A stretch of 64,000 bases of DNA from Lentibacter algarum (GCF_040580765.1 NZ_CP158687.1:186001-250000), one strand, 5' to 3'; positions 18,033 to 27,115 are shown, numbered from the stretch's first letter. Made by a program: numbers and translations. The notes: generated from the sequence alone by a model not told the origin.

Positions 18033-19837
18033 AACGTACGACGAATTTCAAGCCACACAATGTGATCCGCGAGAACAGAGCCGATGGCACAATCCTTCTG
18101 CGCTCTGCCGAGCCCCTGAGTGAGGTGGCAAATACCACTGGCGATTGGCTTCACAGCTGGGCCCAGCAGACGCCTGACAATATCTTCATCGCCGAGCGCC
18201 ATGGCGCCGGATGGCGCGCGGAAAGCTATGCCGAAACCCTGGAAAAAGTGCGGGCAATCGCATCGTCTCTGCTGGGGCGTGGCATGGGGCCTGACACACC
18301 AATCTTGATCATGTCAGGCAATGGGGTGGATCACGGTTTGCTGGCGCTGGCCGCACAGTATGTTGGCATCCCTACGGTCCCCGTGGCCGAGCAATATTCG
18401 CTGATTCACGGTGCGCACGGTCGTTTGCGCCACGCGATTGAGCTGGTACGCCCGCGCATGGCCTATGTGGTTGATGCAACCCAATACAGTGAAGCTCTGG
18501 CGCTTGACGCTCTGGTGGATATCGAGGTGATCGCCACGCGCGCTGACGCGAAGACCACGCCCTTTGCAGATCTGCTCAAAGGAGATTGTGCGGATGTAGA
18601 TGTAGCGCGCGCAAAAGTCGGCCCTGATAGCGTGGTAAAACTTCTCATGACATCGGGGTCTACATCCAGCCCTAAGGCCGTGATGACCACGCAAGGCATG
18701 ATGTGTGCCAACCAAGTGCAACTCTCTGATGCCATGCCGTTTTTGCGGGCCCGTCCGCCACGCATTGTTGATTGGCTGCCCTGGAACCACGTCTTTGGCG
18801 GCTCGCATAACTTCAACATGATGCTGGCCAATGGCGGGAGTCTCTACATTGATGACGGTAAGCCCGTCAAAGGCCTGTTCGGGCGCACCGTCGAAAACCT
18901 TTCGCTCATCACGGGCACGCTTTGTTTCAATGTGCCTGTCGGGTTCTCGATGTTGCTTGGCGCATTGCGCAAAGACGCAGGCCTGCGTCAACGCTTTTTT
19001 GAAGACCTCGACATGATTTTCTACGCTGGCGCTTCGTTGCCGCAAGATATTTGGCAAGGCTTTGAGAAAATGGCGGTCGAAACAAAGGGCGAGGTACCTT
19101 TGATTACGTCTTCATGGGGGCTCACGGAAACCGCGCCTGCCATGATGCTCCAGCATGAGCCGACCGAGAACTCAGGCGTTGTTGGTGTTCCTTTGAACGG
19201 TGTGACAGCCAAACTCATTCCGGATGGGGAAATGCGCTGCGAAGTCCGGGTGAAGGGACCCAACCTCATGCCTGGCTATTTTGAAGCGCCAGAGAAAACA
19301 GCCGAAGCCTTTGATGACGAGGGGTTCTTCATCACCGGCGACGCGATGCGCTTTGTAGAGCCGAACGACCCCAGCAAAGGCATGAAGTTTGATGGGCGAA
19401 TTTCGGAGGATTTCAAACTTCTCACCGGCACATGGGTGCGCGCGGCACAGCTTCGCATCGACATATTGGCTGCCTTGTCGCCGCTGGCGTCAGACCTTGT
19501 GGTGACAGGCGCCGACAAGAGCGAGATAGGTGTCATGATCTTCCCGAACGCAACTGAATTGGAGGCCGAAGGCTTCCAACTTGAAGAGGAGGCCGGCGCT
19601 TACCGTTGTCCCTTGTTGCTGGGAGAGGTTCACCGTCGTTTAGCAGCCCATGCAGCGACGGGCGTAAGCAGCTCGACACGCGTCGCCCGTGCCATTGTGC
19701 TTTCTGAGCCAGCCTCCATGCCTGACGGCGAGATGACCGCCAAGGGCAACCTCAACTTCCGCAAGGTTCTGGCGCGCCGCGCTGACCTTCTCAAACGCCT
19801 TTATGCTGAGGCCGATCCGGCCGTCACCACTCTCTAG
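18029..19837 (+). CDS. Feruloyl-CoA synthetase-like AMP-forming ligase
   Basis: This 602-residue adenylate-forming enzyme would activate a hydroxycinnamic acid with ATP and CoA. The phosphate-binding loop is MTSGSTSSPKAVM (about residues 208-220), the A5 motif is SSWGLTETAPAMM, and the hinge region reads DGRISEDFKLLTGTWV. The overall length, the C-terminal lysine region (MTAKGNLNFRKVL) and the lack of a classical YKTGD-to-K terminal domain spacing match the Fcs branch rather than fatty-acyl ligases. It is fused by an ATGA overlap to the MarR gene. Ferulate, p-coumarate and caffeate are the candidate substrates; sequence alone cannot choose among them. Confidence 0.8.
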   Translation: MKRTTNFKPHNVIRENRADGTILLRSAEPLSEVANTTGDWLHSWAQQTPDNIFIAERHGAGWRAESYAETLEKVRAIASSLLGRGMGPDTPILIMSGNGVDHGLLALAAQYVGIPTVPVAEQYSLIHGAHGRLRHAIELVRPRMAYVVDATQYSEALALDALVDIEVIATRADAKTTPFADLLKGDCADVDVARAKVGPDSVVKLLMTSGSTSSPKAVMTTQGMMCANQVQLSDAMPFLRARPPRIVDWLPWNHVFGGSHNFNMMLANGGSLYIDDGKPVKGLFGRTVENLSLITGTLCFNVPVGFSMLLGALRKDAGLRQRFFEDLDMIFYAGASLPQDIWQGFEKMAVETKGEVPLITSSWGLTETAPAMMLQHEPTENSGVVGVPLNGVTAKLIPDGEMRCEVRVKGPNLMPGYFEAPEKTAEAFDDEGFFITGDAMRFVEPNDPSKGMKFDGRISEDFKLLTGTWVRAAQLRIDILAALSPLASDLVVTGADKSEIGVMIFPNATELEAEGFQLEEEAGAYRCPLLLGEVHRRLAAHAATGVSSSTRVARAIVLSEPASMPDGEMTAKGNLNFRKVLARRADLLKRLYAEADPAVTTL

Positions 19838-19847
19838 GAGACAGATT

Positions 19848-20720
19848 ATGGTAGACCTATCCAAAGTTCGCGCCATCGACATTCACACCCATGCAGAAGA
19901 GCCCTGCGGCTGCCATTCGGATGATGGATATGATGATCTGCAGTCAACCATGGCCAGCTATTTTGGTGCACCATGGAGCCACCCGCCAACGATCCATCAA
20001 ACAGCCCAGCACTACCGTGAGCAAAACATCGCAGCGGTGATCTTTCCTGTCGATGCTGAGCGTGAAACGGGCTATCGCCGCTATAACAACGACGAGGTCT
20101 ATGAGGCCGTTTCCGAGAACAGTGATGTGTTGATCCAGTTCGCTTCGATCGACCCGTGGAAAGGCAAAATGGCTGTGCGCGAGGCCAAGCGTCTGATGCG
20201 TGAGTACGGAGTCAAAGGATTCAAGTTCCACCCGACAATGCAGGGGTTTTTCGCCAACGACCGTATGGCTTATCCATTCTATGAGGCGATTGCCGAAGAG
20301 GGCGGTATCGCACTGTTCCACACAGGGCAAACTGGCGTGGGAAGCGGTATGCCTGGTGGCAACGGGATGCGTCTGAAATATTCGAACCCGATGTATATGG
20401 ATGATGTTGCTGTCGACTTTCCCGAGCTGAAGATCATCCTTGCCCACCCGTCTTTCCCTTGGCAGGAAGAGGCGTTGGCCGTGGCGCAGCACAAACCCAA
20501 TGTCTACATTGACCTCTCGGGCTGGAGCCCCAAGTATTTCCCCGAAATTCTGGTGAAATATTGCAACTCCATCCTGAAGAAGAAGGTGCTGTTTGGCTCG
20601 GACTGGCCGATGATCACACCCGAGCGCTGGCTCTCGGATTTTGAGAAAATCGCGATCAAGGATCACTTGCGCGAAGACATCATCAAGGGCAATGCAGCGC
20701 GGCTGCTGGGTCTGGCATGA
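19848..20720 (+). CDS. Amidohydrolase-2 family hydrolase, probable hydroxyphenyl-beta-ketoacyl-CoA hydrolase
   Basis: The 290-residue protein has a TIM-barrel amidohydrolase (ACMSD-like) signature: His13-x-His15 in IDIHTH, FKFHPTMQGF, LFHTGQTG, LAHPSFPW and FGSDWPM with the catalytic aspartate. The start at 19848 is preceded by AGGAGACAG; the longer frame from 19803 begins inside the ligase gene. Amidohydrolase-fold enzymes in p-hydroxycinnamate clusters split the beta-keto thioester hydrolytically, giving the aromatic acid plus acetyl-CoA. No thiolase is in this operon, so this protein is the best candidate for that step. An unrelated decarboxylase activity cannot be ruled out. Confidence 0.78.
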   Translation: MVDLSKVRAIDIHTHAEEPCGCHSDDGYDDLQSTMASYFGAPWSHPPTIHQTAQHYREQNIAAVIFPVDAERETGYRRYNNDEVYEAVSENSDVLIQFASIDPWKGKMAVREAKRLMREYGVKGFKFHPTMQGFFANDRMAYPFYEAIAEEGGIALFHTGQTGVGSGMPGGNGMRLKYSNPMYMDDVAVDFPELKIILAHPSFPWQEEALAVAQHKPNVYIDLSGWSPKYFPEILVKYCNSILKKKVLFGSDWPMITPERWLSDFEKIAIKDHLREDIIKGNAARLLGLA

Positions 20721-22258
20721 AGCCATTCAAAGCCCCGCTGGAAGACATCCTGTTCTCGCTTCGTGTGGCTGGAGCAGAAGAGATATCTGACTATGACGCT
20801 GATTTCGCTCGCGAGATCGGGCAGCATTTTGCTGCATTTGCTGAAGGCGAGATTGCTCCGCTTGATGAAGTGGGTGACGTTCAAGGTTGCCGCCTTGAGG
20901 ACGGGCGCGTGAAAATGCCTGATGGTTTTGCGACCATCTATCAAGCCTATTGCGCGCAAGGCTGGCCTGCCCTGACGGTGCCCGAAGCCTATGGCGGGCA
21001 AGGTATGGGCGCGCTCATGTTGGCCGTGACATCCGAAATATTTTCAGGAGCCAACCACTCATTGCAGATGGTCACTGGTCTTGTGCCAGGCGCGGTGCGG
21101 GTCCTGAAACGCTTCGGAACCGAGGATCAGCGCGCAAAGATCATGCCCCAGCTGGCAGCGGGGGAGATGCTGCCCACCATGTGCCTCACCGAGCCAGGTG
21201 CGGGGTCTGACCTTGGCCGCATCCGTTGCCGTGGCGAACAGACGGGCGACGGCTGGCGGATTTCTGGCGAGAAGATATTCATCTCGGGCGGTGATCAGGA
21301 CATGTCAGAGCGTATCCTGCATCTCGTTCTGGCACGCACCTCCGATAACGGCGTTAAGGGGTTGTCCTTGTTTCTTTGTCCCTGCACGCGCAGTGATGGC
21401 AGCCGCAACGCGGTTACGGTTACGCGGATCGAGGAAAAGATGGGCCTGCATGCGTCACCGACGTGCCAGTTGGCTTTTGACAATGCCGAGGCCGAACTGG
21501 TCGGTGAAGAGGGGCAAGGTCTCGCTGCGATGTTCGCTATGATGAACCACGCGCGCACCGACGTCGCCCTTCAGGGCGTTGCACATGCGGCGCGGGCCTA
21601 TGATATTGCGGCCAGTTATGCTGCCGAACGGCAGCAAGGACGCAGCCCTGAGGGCGCGCCTGTCACCATCGACCAGCATGCCGATGTACGCCGCATGATC
21701 GATGAGATCGATCGGCTCGCATTGGGCGCGCGTGCAATTGCCCATTTGGCCTGTGTGACGATGGAACGTGGTGACAATTCTGCGCTTGTTGAGTTTCTGA
21801 CACCTTTGGCGAAGGTCTATTGTACCGAAGCAGGCATGCGCGCAGCAGAGCTGGGGATGCAGGTTCTTGGGGGCTATGGTTACTTGCGCGAATATCGGAT
21901 CGAACAGACCTATCGCGACGCACGTATCACCGCGATCTACGAAGGGACCAACGGTATTCATGCTCGTATGATGGCAACGCGCCTTGCAGGCAGTGCAGCG
22001 GGAGACGCTTTTGCCAGCTATATGCAAAAAGAAGCAAGCCGTCTATCGAGCGAAAAGGCGGTCATGCTTTTGGAGCTTTGGCACACCACTCGTGAGGGCG
22101 TATTAAATGCCAAGGACCCTTCTGTTCTGGCTGAGGACTTCTTGCAAGCGAGTATCAAGGCCCTGCTTGCCTGTATTTGGGCAAACCTTGATCACAACAA
22201 ATCACACCACCCCGATGGGGCCCGTTTGGAACGCTTGTGTAGCAACCGATCGGCATAA
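20717..22258 (+). CDS. Acyl-CoA dehydrogenase, possibly for dihydro-hydroxycinnamoyl-CoA
   Basis: The 513-residue flavoprotein is an acyl-CoA dehydrogenase. FAD and substrate motifs include CLTEPGAGSDLGRI, ISGEKIFISGG and EEKMGLHASPT. The base is the glutamate of IYEGTNGIH. It is longer than simple FadE-type enzymes (about 380) but shorter than the DmdC type (about 590). The ATGA overlap with the hydrolase gene puts it last in the operon. A dehydrogenase is not needed for ferulate itself, so it may oxidise the saturated side-chain analogues (dihydroferulate, hydro-p-coumarate) after ligation to CoA, feeding them into the same route. Confidence 0.85.
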   Translation: MKPFKAPLEDILFSLRVAGAEEISDYDADFAREIGQHFAAFAEGEIAPLDEVGDVQGCRLEDGRVKMPDGFATIYQAYCAQGWPALTVPEAYGGQGMGALMLAVTSEIFSGANHSLQMVTGLVPGAVRVLKRFGTEDQRAKIMPQLAAGEMLPTMCLTEPGAGSDLGRIRCRGEQTGDGWRISGEKIFISGGDQDMSERILHLVLARTSDNGVKGLSLFLCPCTRSDGSRNAVTVTRIEEKMGLHASPTCQLAFDNAEAELVGEEGQGLAAMFAMMNHARTDVALQGVAHAARAYDIAASYAAERQQGRSPEGAPVTIDQHADVRRMIDEIDRLALGARAIAHLACVTMERGDNSALVEFLTPLAKVYCTEAGMRAAELGMQVLGGYGYLREYRIEQTYRDARITAIYEGTNGIHARMMATRLAGSAAGDAFASYMQKEASRLSSEKAVMLLELWHTTREGVLNAKDPSVLAEDFLQASIKALLACIWANLDHNKSHHPDGARLERLCSNRSA

Positions 22259-22600
22259 GGCTGCTAAGTGTGGTCATTTCCTCGTGTTGCAGAGTGTGCG
22301 AGCTTTCTGCCTCATGGAGTGATTGTTCAAATTGCACAGTTCGGATCGTGTTTAGTGTGACTGTCGCTCTCTCCCGAAGTCAAAGGTGAAAAAATTCGCA
22401 GATATGCCTGCGGTTTTTTTGTTTTTGGGGTGCGTATCAGGCTGAGCGGCGCTTCTGTAAGTGTTGTGCCTAAATCGTTCACACCTGAAAAAGTGCTTCC
22501 AATTCCTAGGGATTCGCGGGAAGCTCTGACCCATAAAAAGCAGCTGTGCAGTCCGCCAACCGACAGGGCGGGTGATGTGGCGCAAATCAGGGAGATGAAA
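22259..22600. other. Gap between the catabolic operon and the ABC transporter genes
   Basis: The gap holds the terminator at 22397-22426 and then about 170 bases that must contain the transporter promoter. A near-palindrome, AATTCCTAGGGATT (22499-22512 region), is the only operator-like element; it does not resemble the repeat at 15986-16004. No coding frame is supported. Confidence 0.4.
22397..22426 (+). terminator. Rho-independent terminator after the acyl-CoA dehydrogenase
   Basis: CGCAG and CTGCG form a short stem with a six-base loop, followed by G and seven T, then GTTTTT. It separates the catabolic operon from the transporter operon, 139 bases after the stop. Confidence 0.7.
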
Positions 22601-23743
22601 ATGAAAAGAACCACTTTGAAGCTGGGAGCCGCGCTTGTCGCAGGCCTGAGCCTTGCTGGAGCGGCCATTGCTGAAACTAAAGTTGGCATGATCACAACGC
22701 TTTCGGGCGGTGGCGCGGGCCTTGGAATTGATGTGCGCGACGGATTTATGCTCGCGATCAAGCAGTCAGGCCGGAACGACATCGAAGTTGTTATCGAAGA
22801 CGATCAGCGCAAACCTGATGTGGCTGTGCAGCTTGCGGATAAGATGGTGCAGTCAGAAAAGGTTGATGTCATGACGGGCATCATCTGGTCAAACCTCGCG
22901 ATGGCGGTGATCCCTTCGGTGACGGCGCAGGGCAAGTTTTACCTGTCGCCCAATGCTGGCCCCTCCGCGCTTGCGGGCAAAGGCTGTCATCAAAACTATT
23001 TCAACGTTGCATGGCAAAACGATAACCTCCACGAAGCGGCTGGGGCATATGCCAACTCGGCTGGATACGGTAAAACCTTTATTCTTGCGCCGAACTATCC
23101 AGCTGGGCAGGACGCTCTGACAGGCTACAAGCGCTTCTTTAAAGGCGAGCTTGCAGGCGAAATTTACACTCAGCTTGGCCAAACCGATTATGCAGCAGAG
23201 ATTGCCCAAATCCGTGCGAGTGGTGCGGATTCTGTCTTCTTCTTCCTGCCCGGTGGGATGGGAATTGCGTTTTTGAAGCAATATGCAGACTCGGGCGTAG
23301 ACTTGCCTGTTGTCGGCCCTGCCTTTTCGTTTGATCAAGGTATCTTGCAAGCTGTCGGGGATGCCGCTCTTGGCGTTGTAAACACCTCGCAGTGGAACAA
23401 AGACCTCGACAATGCCACCAATGCTGCTTTCGTTGAAAGCTTCCAAGCTGAGTTTGGCCGTTTGCCTTCGCTCTATGCGAGTCAGGGATTTGACACAGCA
23501 AACCTGTTGATCTCTGCTCTGGAAAAAGCAGATGTAAGTGATGCAGACGCCTTCCGGGCTGCTCTCAAAGCTGCTGAATTTGCCAGCACACGCGGTGACT
23601 TCAAGTTTGGCAACAATCATCACCCTATCCAGACGATTTACGCGCGCGAAGTTGTTAAAGAGGGGGACGTCTACACAAACAAGCTGATCGGTCCTGCTCT
23701 GGAAAACCACGCAGACGCTTATGCGGCTGATTGCAAAATGTAA
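22601..23743 (+). CDS. Branched-chain-amino-acid-type ABC transporter substrate-binding protein
   Basis: The 380-residue product is a periplasmic binding protein of the LivJ fold (type I). The start at 22601 follows GGGAG by six bases and gives a clean signal peptide, KLGAALVAGLSLAGAAIAE; the frame itself extends further upstream without ribosome sites. Motifs include GMITTLSGGGAGLGIDVRDG at the N-terminus and LYASQGFDTANLLISAL near the hinge. Members of this branch often bind aromatic acids rather than amino acids, for example p-coumarate binding proteins. Position next to a hydroxycinnamate operon supports an aromatic ligand. A hairpin follows the stop and should raise its level over the membrane parts. 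Confidence 0.85.
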   Translation: MKRTTLKLGAALVAGLSLAGAAIAETKVGMITTLSGGGAGLGIDVRDGFMLAIKQSGRNDIEVVIEDDQRKPDVAVQLADKMVQSEKVDVMTGIIWSNLAMAVIPSVTAQGKFYLSPNAGPSALAGKGCHQNYFNVAWQNDNLHEAAGAYANSAGYGKTFILAPNYPAGQDALTGYKRFFKGELAGEIYTQLGQTDYAAEIAQIRASGADSVFFFLPGGMGIAFLKQYADSGVDLPVVGPAFSFDQGILQAVGDAALGVVNTSQWNKDLDNATNAAFVESFQAEFGRLPSLYASQGFDTANLLISALEKADVSDADAFRAALKAAEFASTRGDFKFGNNHHPIQTIYAREVVKEGDVYTNKLIGPALENHADAYAADCKM

Positions 23744-23750
23744 GTGACTT

Positions 23751-23776
23751 TGGCCGCGTCTTGACGGGCGCGGCCA
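23751..23776 (+). terminator. Intercistronic hairpin after the binding-protein gene
   Basis: TGGCCGCG pairs with CGCGGCCA over a ten-base loop, followed only by GTTT. It lies between the binding protein and permease genes, and probably stabilises the 5' message or acts as a partial terminator so that binding protein is made in excess. Confidence 0.6.
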
Positions 23777-23789
23777 GTTTGCAAAGCGC

Positions 23790-24710
23790 ATGTCTTTTAT
23801 CCTCATTGCAGAACAGGTGCTGAACGGGCTTCAGTTTGGCATCATGCTGTTTCTTATGGCCGCTGGTCTCACGCTCATCTTTGGCGTGATGGGCTTAATC
23901 AACCTTGCCCATGGCTCGCTTTATATGGTCGGTGCTTTTGCTGCAGCGGCTGTCGCGGGGGCGACTGGTTCGTTTGTGCTTGCGCTCGCCGCTGCGATGG
24001 CTGCTGCGGCAGCCGCAGGGGCTTTGATCGAGCTTCTGGTGATACGTCGGCTATACGACAAGGATCATCTTGATCAGGTTCTGGCAACATTTGCTCTTAT
24101 CTTGATCTTCTCTGAAGGGACGCGCTGGATGTTTGGTTCGTTCCCGCTCTTCTTGCAAATTCCCCCCTATTTAAGTGGCCCTGTCAGTCTGCCTGGTGGC
24201 ATAGAATATCCACTGTATCGGCTTGTTCTGATTGGTGCTGGTTTGTTTGTGGCGGCGGGGCTTGGCCTCATGATCACGCGTACGCGTATCGGAATTCAAA
24301 TTCGGGCAGGTGAAAACGACCGTGAAATGATTGCTGCCTTGGGAGTTGATATCTCACGGCTCTACACACTCATTTTTGCGCTTGGGGCTGCCCTTGCGGG
24401 TCTTGCGGGCGCACTCGTTGGTGCGATCCAGTCGGTTCAGGTCGGGATGGGCGAGCCTGTCTTGATCCTTGCTTTCGTCGTGATCGTGATTGGCGGCATT
24501 GGCTCTATCAAAGGCGCTCTGGTTGGCGCGCTTTTGGTCGGATTGACAGATACTCTGGGCGGGGTCTTCTTGCCCCAGTTCTTCGGGCTTTTCATGACCC
24601 CTGCGGCCGCGTCATCCGTTGGGTCATCGCTGGCTTCTATGGCGATCTATATTCTGATGGGGGCGGTTCTGATCTGGCGGCCAACAGGCCTTTACGGGGT
24701 GCGGGCATGA
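23790..24710 (+). CDS. LivH-type ABC transporter permease
   Basis: The 306-residue protein is an inner-membrane permease of the LivH family, with about eight hydrophobic spans. It has the family opening LNGLQFGIMLFLMAAGLTLIFG and the block GLINLAHGSLYMVGA, followed by the ATPase-contact region RTRIGIQIRAGENDREM. It starts after the intercistronic hairpin and its stop overlaps the next permease start by four bases (ATGA). Substrate specificity lies in the binding protein. Confidence 0.92.
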   Translation: MSFILIAEQVLNGLQFGIMLFLMAAGLTLIFGVMGLINLAHGSLYMVGAFAAAAVAGATGSFVLALAAAMAAAAAAGALIELLVIRRLYDKDHLDQVLATFALILIFSEGTRWMFGSFPLFLQIPPYLSGPVSLPGGIEYPLYRLVLIGAGLFVAAGLGLMITRTRIGIQIRAGENDREMIAALGVDISRLYTLIFALGAALAGLAGALVGAIQSVQVGMGEPVLILAFVVIVIGGIGSIKGALVGALLVGLTDTLGGVFLPQFFGLFMTPAAASSVGSSLASMAIYILMGAVLIWRPTGLYGVRA

Positions 24711-25690
24711 TGCAGGAGCGCTATCTCAATGCCACCATCTTTGCGATCCTCGTGGTGTTGCCTGTTTGGGCGGTTTGGACGGATGAGCCTTTCACCATCA
24801 CCCTAATGACGCGTGCAGCTATTTTTGCGCTGGCCGCTGTTGGCCTCAATATCGCGCTTGGCCTTGGGGGCCTAGTGAGCTTTGGACATGCCGTTTTCTT
24901 TGGGCTTGGCGGCTATGCTATGGGCATTCTGGCCTATCATGCTCAGACATATACGCCGCTTTTGGAGGCGCCACTTCTTATCGAGGGCACAAAGTCGATG
25001 CCAGTCATCTGGCTTGTTGCGATACTTGTCTCAACGTTAGCTGCCCTGCTGATCGGGGTGCTTTCACTGCGCACAGGGGGCGTTTACTTCATCATGATCA
25101 CGCTCGCTTTTGGGCAGATGTTTTATTATTTCGCGATCAGCTGGTCCGCTTATGGGGGCGAAGACGGGCTCTCTATCTATGTGCGCAATGGTTTCCCTGG
25201 GCTGAACACTCTTGATCCGATCCAGTTCTATGGCATCTGCCTTGCGATCTTAAGTTTGGCACTTTTTGTGGCTCATAGGCTGGCGAAGTCGCCTTTTGGT
25301 TTGGCGCTTGGGGCAGTGCGGCAGGTTCCGCAACGAGTCGAAACTGTGGGATTGAACGGGATACGCCTCAAGCTTGTAGCTTTTGTGATTTCGGGGGCGA
25401 TCACAGGTCTTTCTGGAGCGCTCTTTGCTGACCTCAACCGCTTTGTTAGCCCAACGATGTTTAGCTGGCAGCTATCTGGCGAGATTATGGTGTTTATCAT
25501 CATTGGAGGGGTTGGACGGCTTTTCGGACCTGTGGCTGGCGCGCTTATCTTTGTCGGGCTTGAGCATTGGCTCGGGGGATTGAGCGACTATTGGCATGTC
25601 TATCTTGGTTTGCTTTTGTTGCTGATCGTACTCTTCGGACGTGGCGGGATTATCGGGATGATTGCAGGGCGGGAGCGCAGCGATGTCTGA
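24707..25690 (+). CDS. LivM-type ABC transporter permease
   Basis: The 327-residue protein is the second membrane subunit of the uptake system. It shows LAAVGLNIALGLGGLVSFGHAVFFG, the LivM hallmark (quoted here in part: GLNIALGLGGLVSFGHA), then LRTGGVYFIMITLAFGQM and the coupling region KSPFGLALGAVRQVPQRVE. It pairs with the LivH-type subunit and overlaps both neighbours, so expression is coupled. No sign of damage. Confidence 0.92.
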   Translation: MMQERYLNATIFAILVVLPVWAVWTDEPFTITLMTRAAIFALAAVGLNIALGLGGLVSFGHAVFFGLGGYAMGILAYHAQTYTPLLEAPLLIEGTKSMPVIWLVAILVSTLAALLIGVLSLRTGGVYFIMITLAFGQMFYYFAISWSAYGGEDGLSIYVRNGFPGLNTLDPIQFYGICLAILSLALFVAHRLAKSPFGLALGAVRQVPQRVETVGLNGIRLKLVAFVISGAITGLSGALFADLNRFVSPTMFSWQLSGEIMVFIIIGGVGRLFGPVAGALIFVGLEHWLGGLSDYWHVYLGLLLLLIVLFGRGGIIGMIAGRERSDV

Positions 25691-26432
25691 GGCGGTTCTG
25701 TCAACCTATGGGCTCAGCAAGTCTTTTGGAGCGCTCAAGGCAAGTGAGGATATTTCGCTTGATCTGCGGGCTGGCGAAATTCACGCGATTATCGGACCGA
25801 ACGGGGCGGGGAAGTCCACGCTGATTGCACAGATTTGTGGCACGCTCGAGCCTGATGTGGGGCGTGTGGAGCTGATGGGAAGGGATGTGACAGGGCTGAG
25901 TGCACGCGCACGTGCCAAGGCGGGCTTGGGGCGGACGTTTCAGATTTCGGCCTTGGCGATGGAAGACACTGTTTTGCAAAATGCGGTGCTTGGGGCGCTG
26001 GGTGCAAGCGGGCGGCCATGGCGTTTTTGGACTCCTGCCTTGAAGGACAAATCACTTGTTGCGCGGGCAGATGCGGCGTTGGAGCGTGTGGGGCTAGAGG
26101 ACTTTCGCAACATGCGCACAGCCGAATTAAGCCACGGGCAGCGCCGCCAACTTGAAGTTGCTGTGGCGTTGACCCTGTCGCCAAAAGCATTCCTGATGGA
26201 TGAGCCTATGGCGGGCCTTGGCATGGAAGGCAGCCAACGGCTCACTGGGTTTCTATCGGAGCTAAAGCAGGAGGCTCCTATCTTGCTTGTCGAGCATGAT
26301 ATGGACGCCGTTTTTGCGCTGGCGGATCGCATCAGCGTTTTGGTCTATGGCCGTGTGATTGCGACCGGCACAGTCGATGATATCCGTGCAAACCGGGAGG
26401 TGCGCGAAGCCTATTTGGGGGAGGAGTCATGA
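25683..26432 (+). CDS. LivG-type ABC transporter ATPase
   Basis: The 249-residue ATPase drives transport. Walker A is GPNGAGKST (about residue 39), the signature is LSHGQRRQLEV, and Walker B is AFLMDEPMAGLG. The family-typical insertion GLGRTFQISALAMEDTVLQN is present. The start at 25683 (MSEAVLSTYG) overlaps the permease stop by eight bases; a further in-frame ATG at 25662 has no ribosome site. The signature has His in place of the usual Gly-2 (LSHGQ rather than LSGGQ), which is common in this family. Confidence 0.92.
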   Translation: MSEAVLSTYGLSKSFGALKASEDISLDLRAGEIHAIIGPNGAGKSTLIAQICGTLEPDVGRVELMGRDVTGLSARARAKAGLGRTFQISALAMEDTVLQNAVLGALGASGRPWRFWTPALKDKSLVARADAALERVGLEDFRNMRTAELSHGQRRQLEVAVALTLSPKAFLMDEPMAGLGMEGSQRLTGFLSELKQEAPILLVEHDMDAVFALADRISVLVYGRVIATGTVDDIRANREVREAYLGEES

Positions 26433-27115
26433 GCCTTTTGACGCTCTCCAAAGTTTCTGCCTCTTATGGTGTCAGCCAAGCGCTGTTTGGTGTTTCTCTT
26501 AAGCTGTCTGAGGGAGAAGTCATGGCGCTAATGGGGCGCAATGGCATGGGCAAGAGCACGACGGTAAAGTGCATCTGTCGTATGTTGCCCGCGCAGGGGC
26601 AGATTGTCTTTGATGGCCACGATCTTGCGCGCCTTCCAAGCCATCGGGCCGCGAGGCTTGGGATCGGGCTTGTGCCTGAGGGTCGGCGTTGTTTTGCTTC
26701 GCTGACTGTCGAGGAGAATTTGGTTGCGGCTGCGCGCAAGGGTCACTGGGATATGTCTCGTGTCACTGCGCTTTTCCCTCGGCTTGCGGAGCGCAAAGAT
26801 CAGCGTGCAGCATCCCTTTCGGGTGGAGAGCAGCAGATGCTTGCGATTGGGCGGGCTTTGATGACAAATCCGCGCCTGCTTATTCTGGATGAGGCCACAG
26901 AAGGGCTTGCACCGATCATCCGTCAGGAAATTTGGTCGGCTGTAGGCTCACTTAAGGCGCAGACGGGGCTGTCTATTCTAGTGATCGACAAGTCCGTGAA
27001 GGAGCTGCGTGGTGTTTGCGATAGCGCTGTGATCCTTGAGCGGGGGCGCTCTGTTTGGCGCGGAGCGATGATGGATTTGTCTGATGACATTACCCAGGCG
27101 CATTTGGGCGTTTAA
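26429..27115 (+). CDS. LivF-type ABC transporter ATPase
   Basis: The 228-residue second ATPase has Walker A GRNGMGKST, signature LSGGEQQMLAI and Walker B LLILDEATEGLAP. The block GIGLVPEGRRCFASLTVEEN is characteristic of LivF. It starts by ATGA overlap with LivG and is the last gene of the five-gene uptake operon. Its stop overlaps the stop of the convergent Hint gene by four bases (27112-27115), so transcription of the two must meet here without an intervening terminator. Confidence 0.92.
   Translation: MSLLTLSKVSASYGVSQALFGVSLKLSEGEVMALMGRNGMGKSTTVKCICRMLPAQGQIVFDGHDLARLPSHRAARLGIGLVPEGRRCFASLTVEENLVAAARKGHWDMSRVTALFPRLAERKDQRAASLSGGEQQMLAIGRALMTNPRLLILDEATEGLAPIIRQEIWSAVGSLKAQTGLSILVIDKSVKELRGVCDSAVILERGRSVWRGAMMDLSDDITQAHLGV

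Noticed and set aside
22499..22512. Near-palindrome AATTCCTAGGGATT as transporter operator
   Set aside because: Imperfect, single copy and unlike the MarR-type repeat upstream of the catabolic operon; not enough to call.
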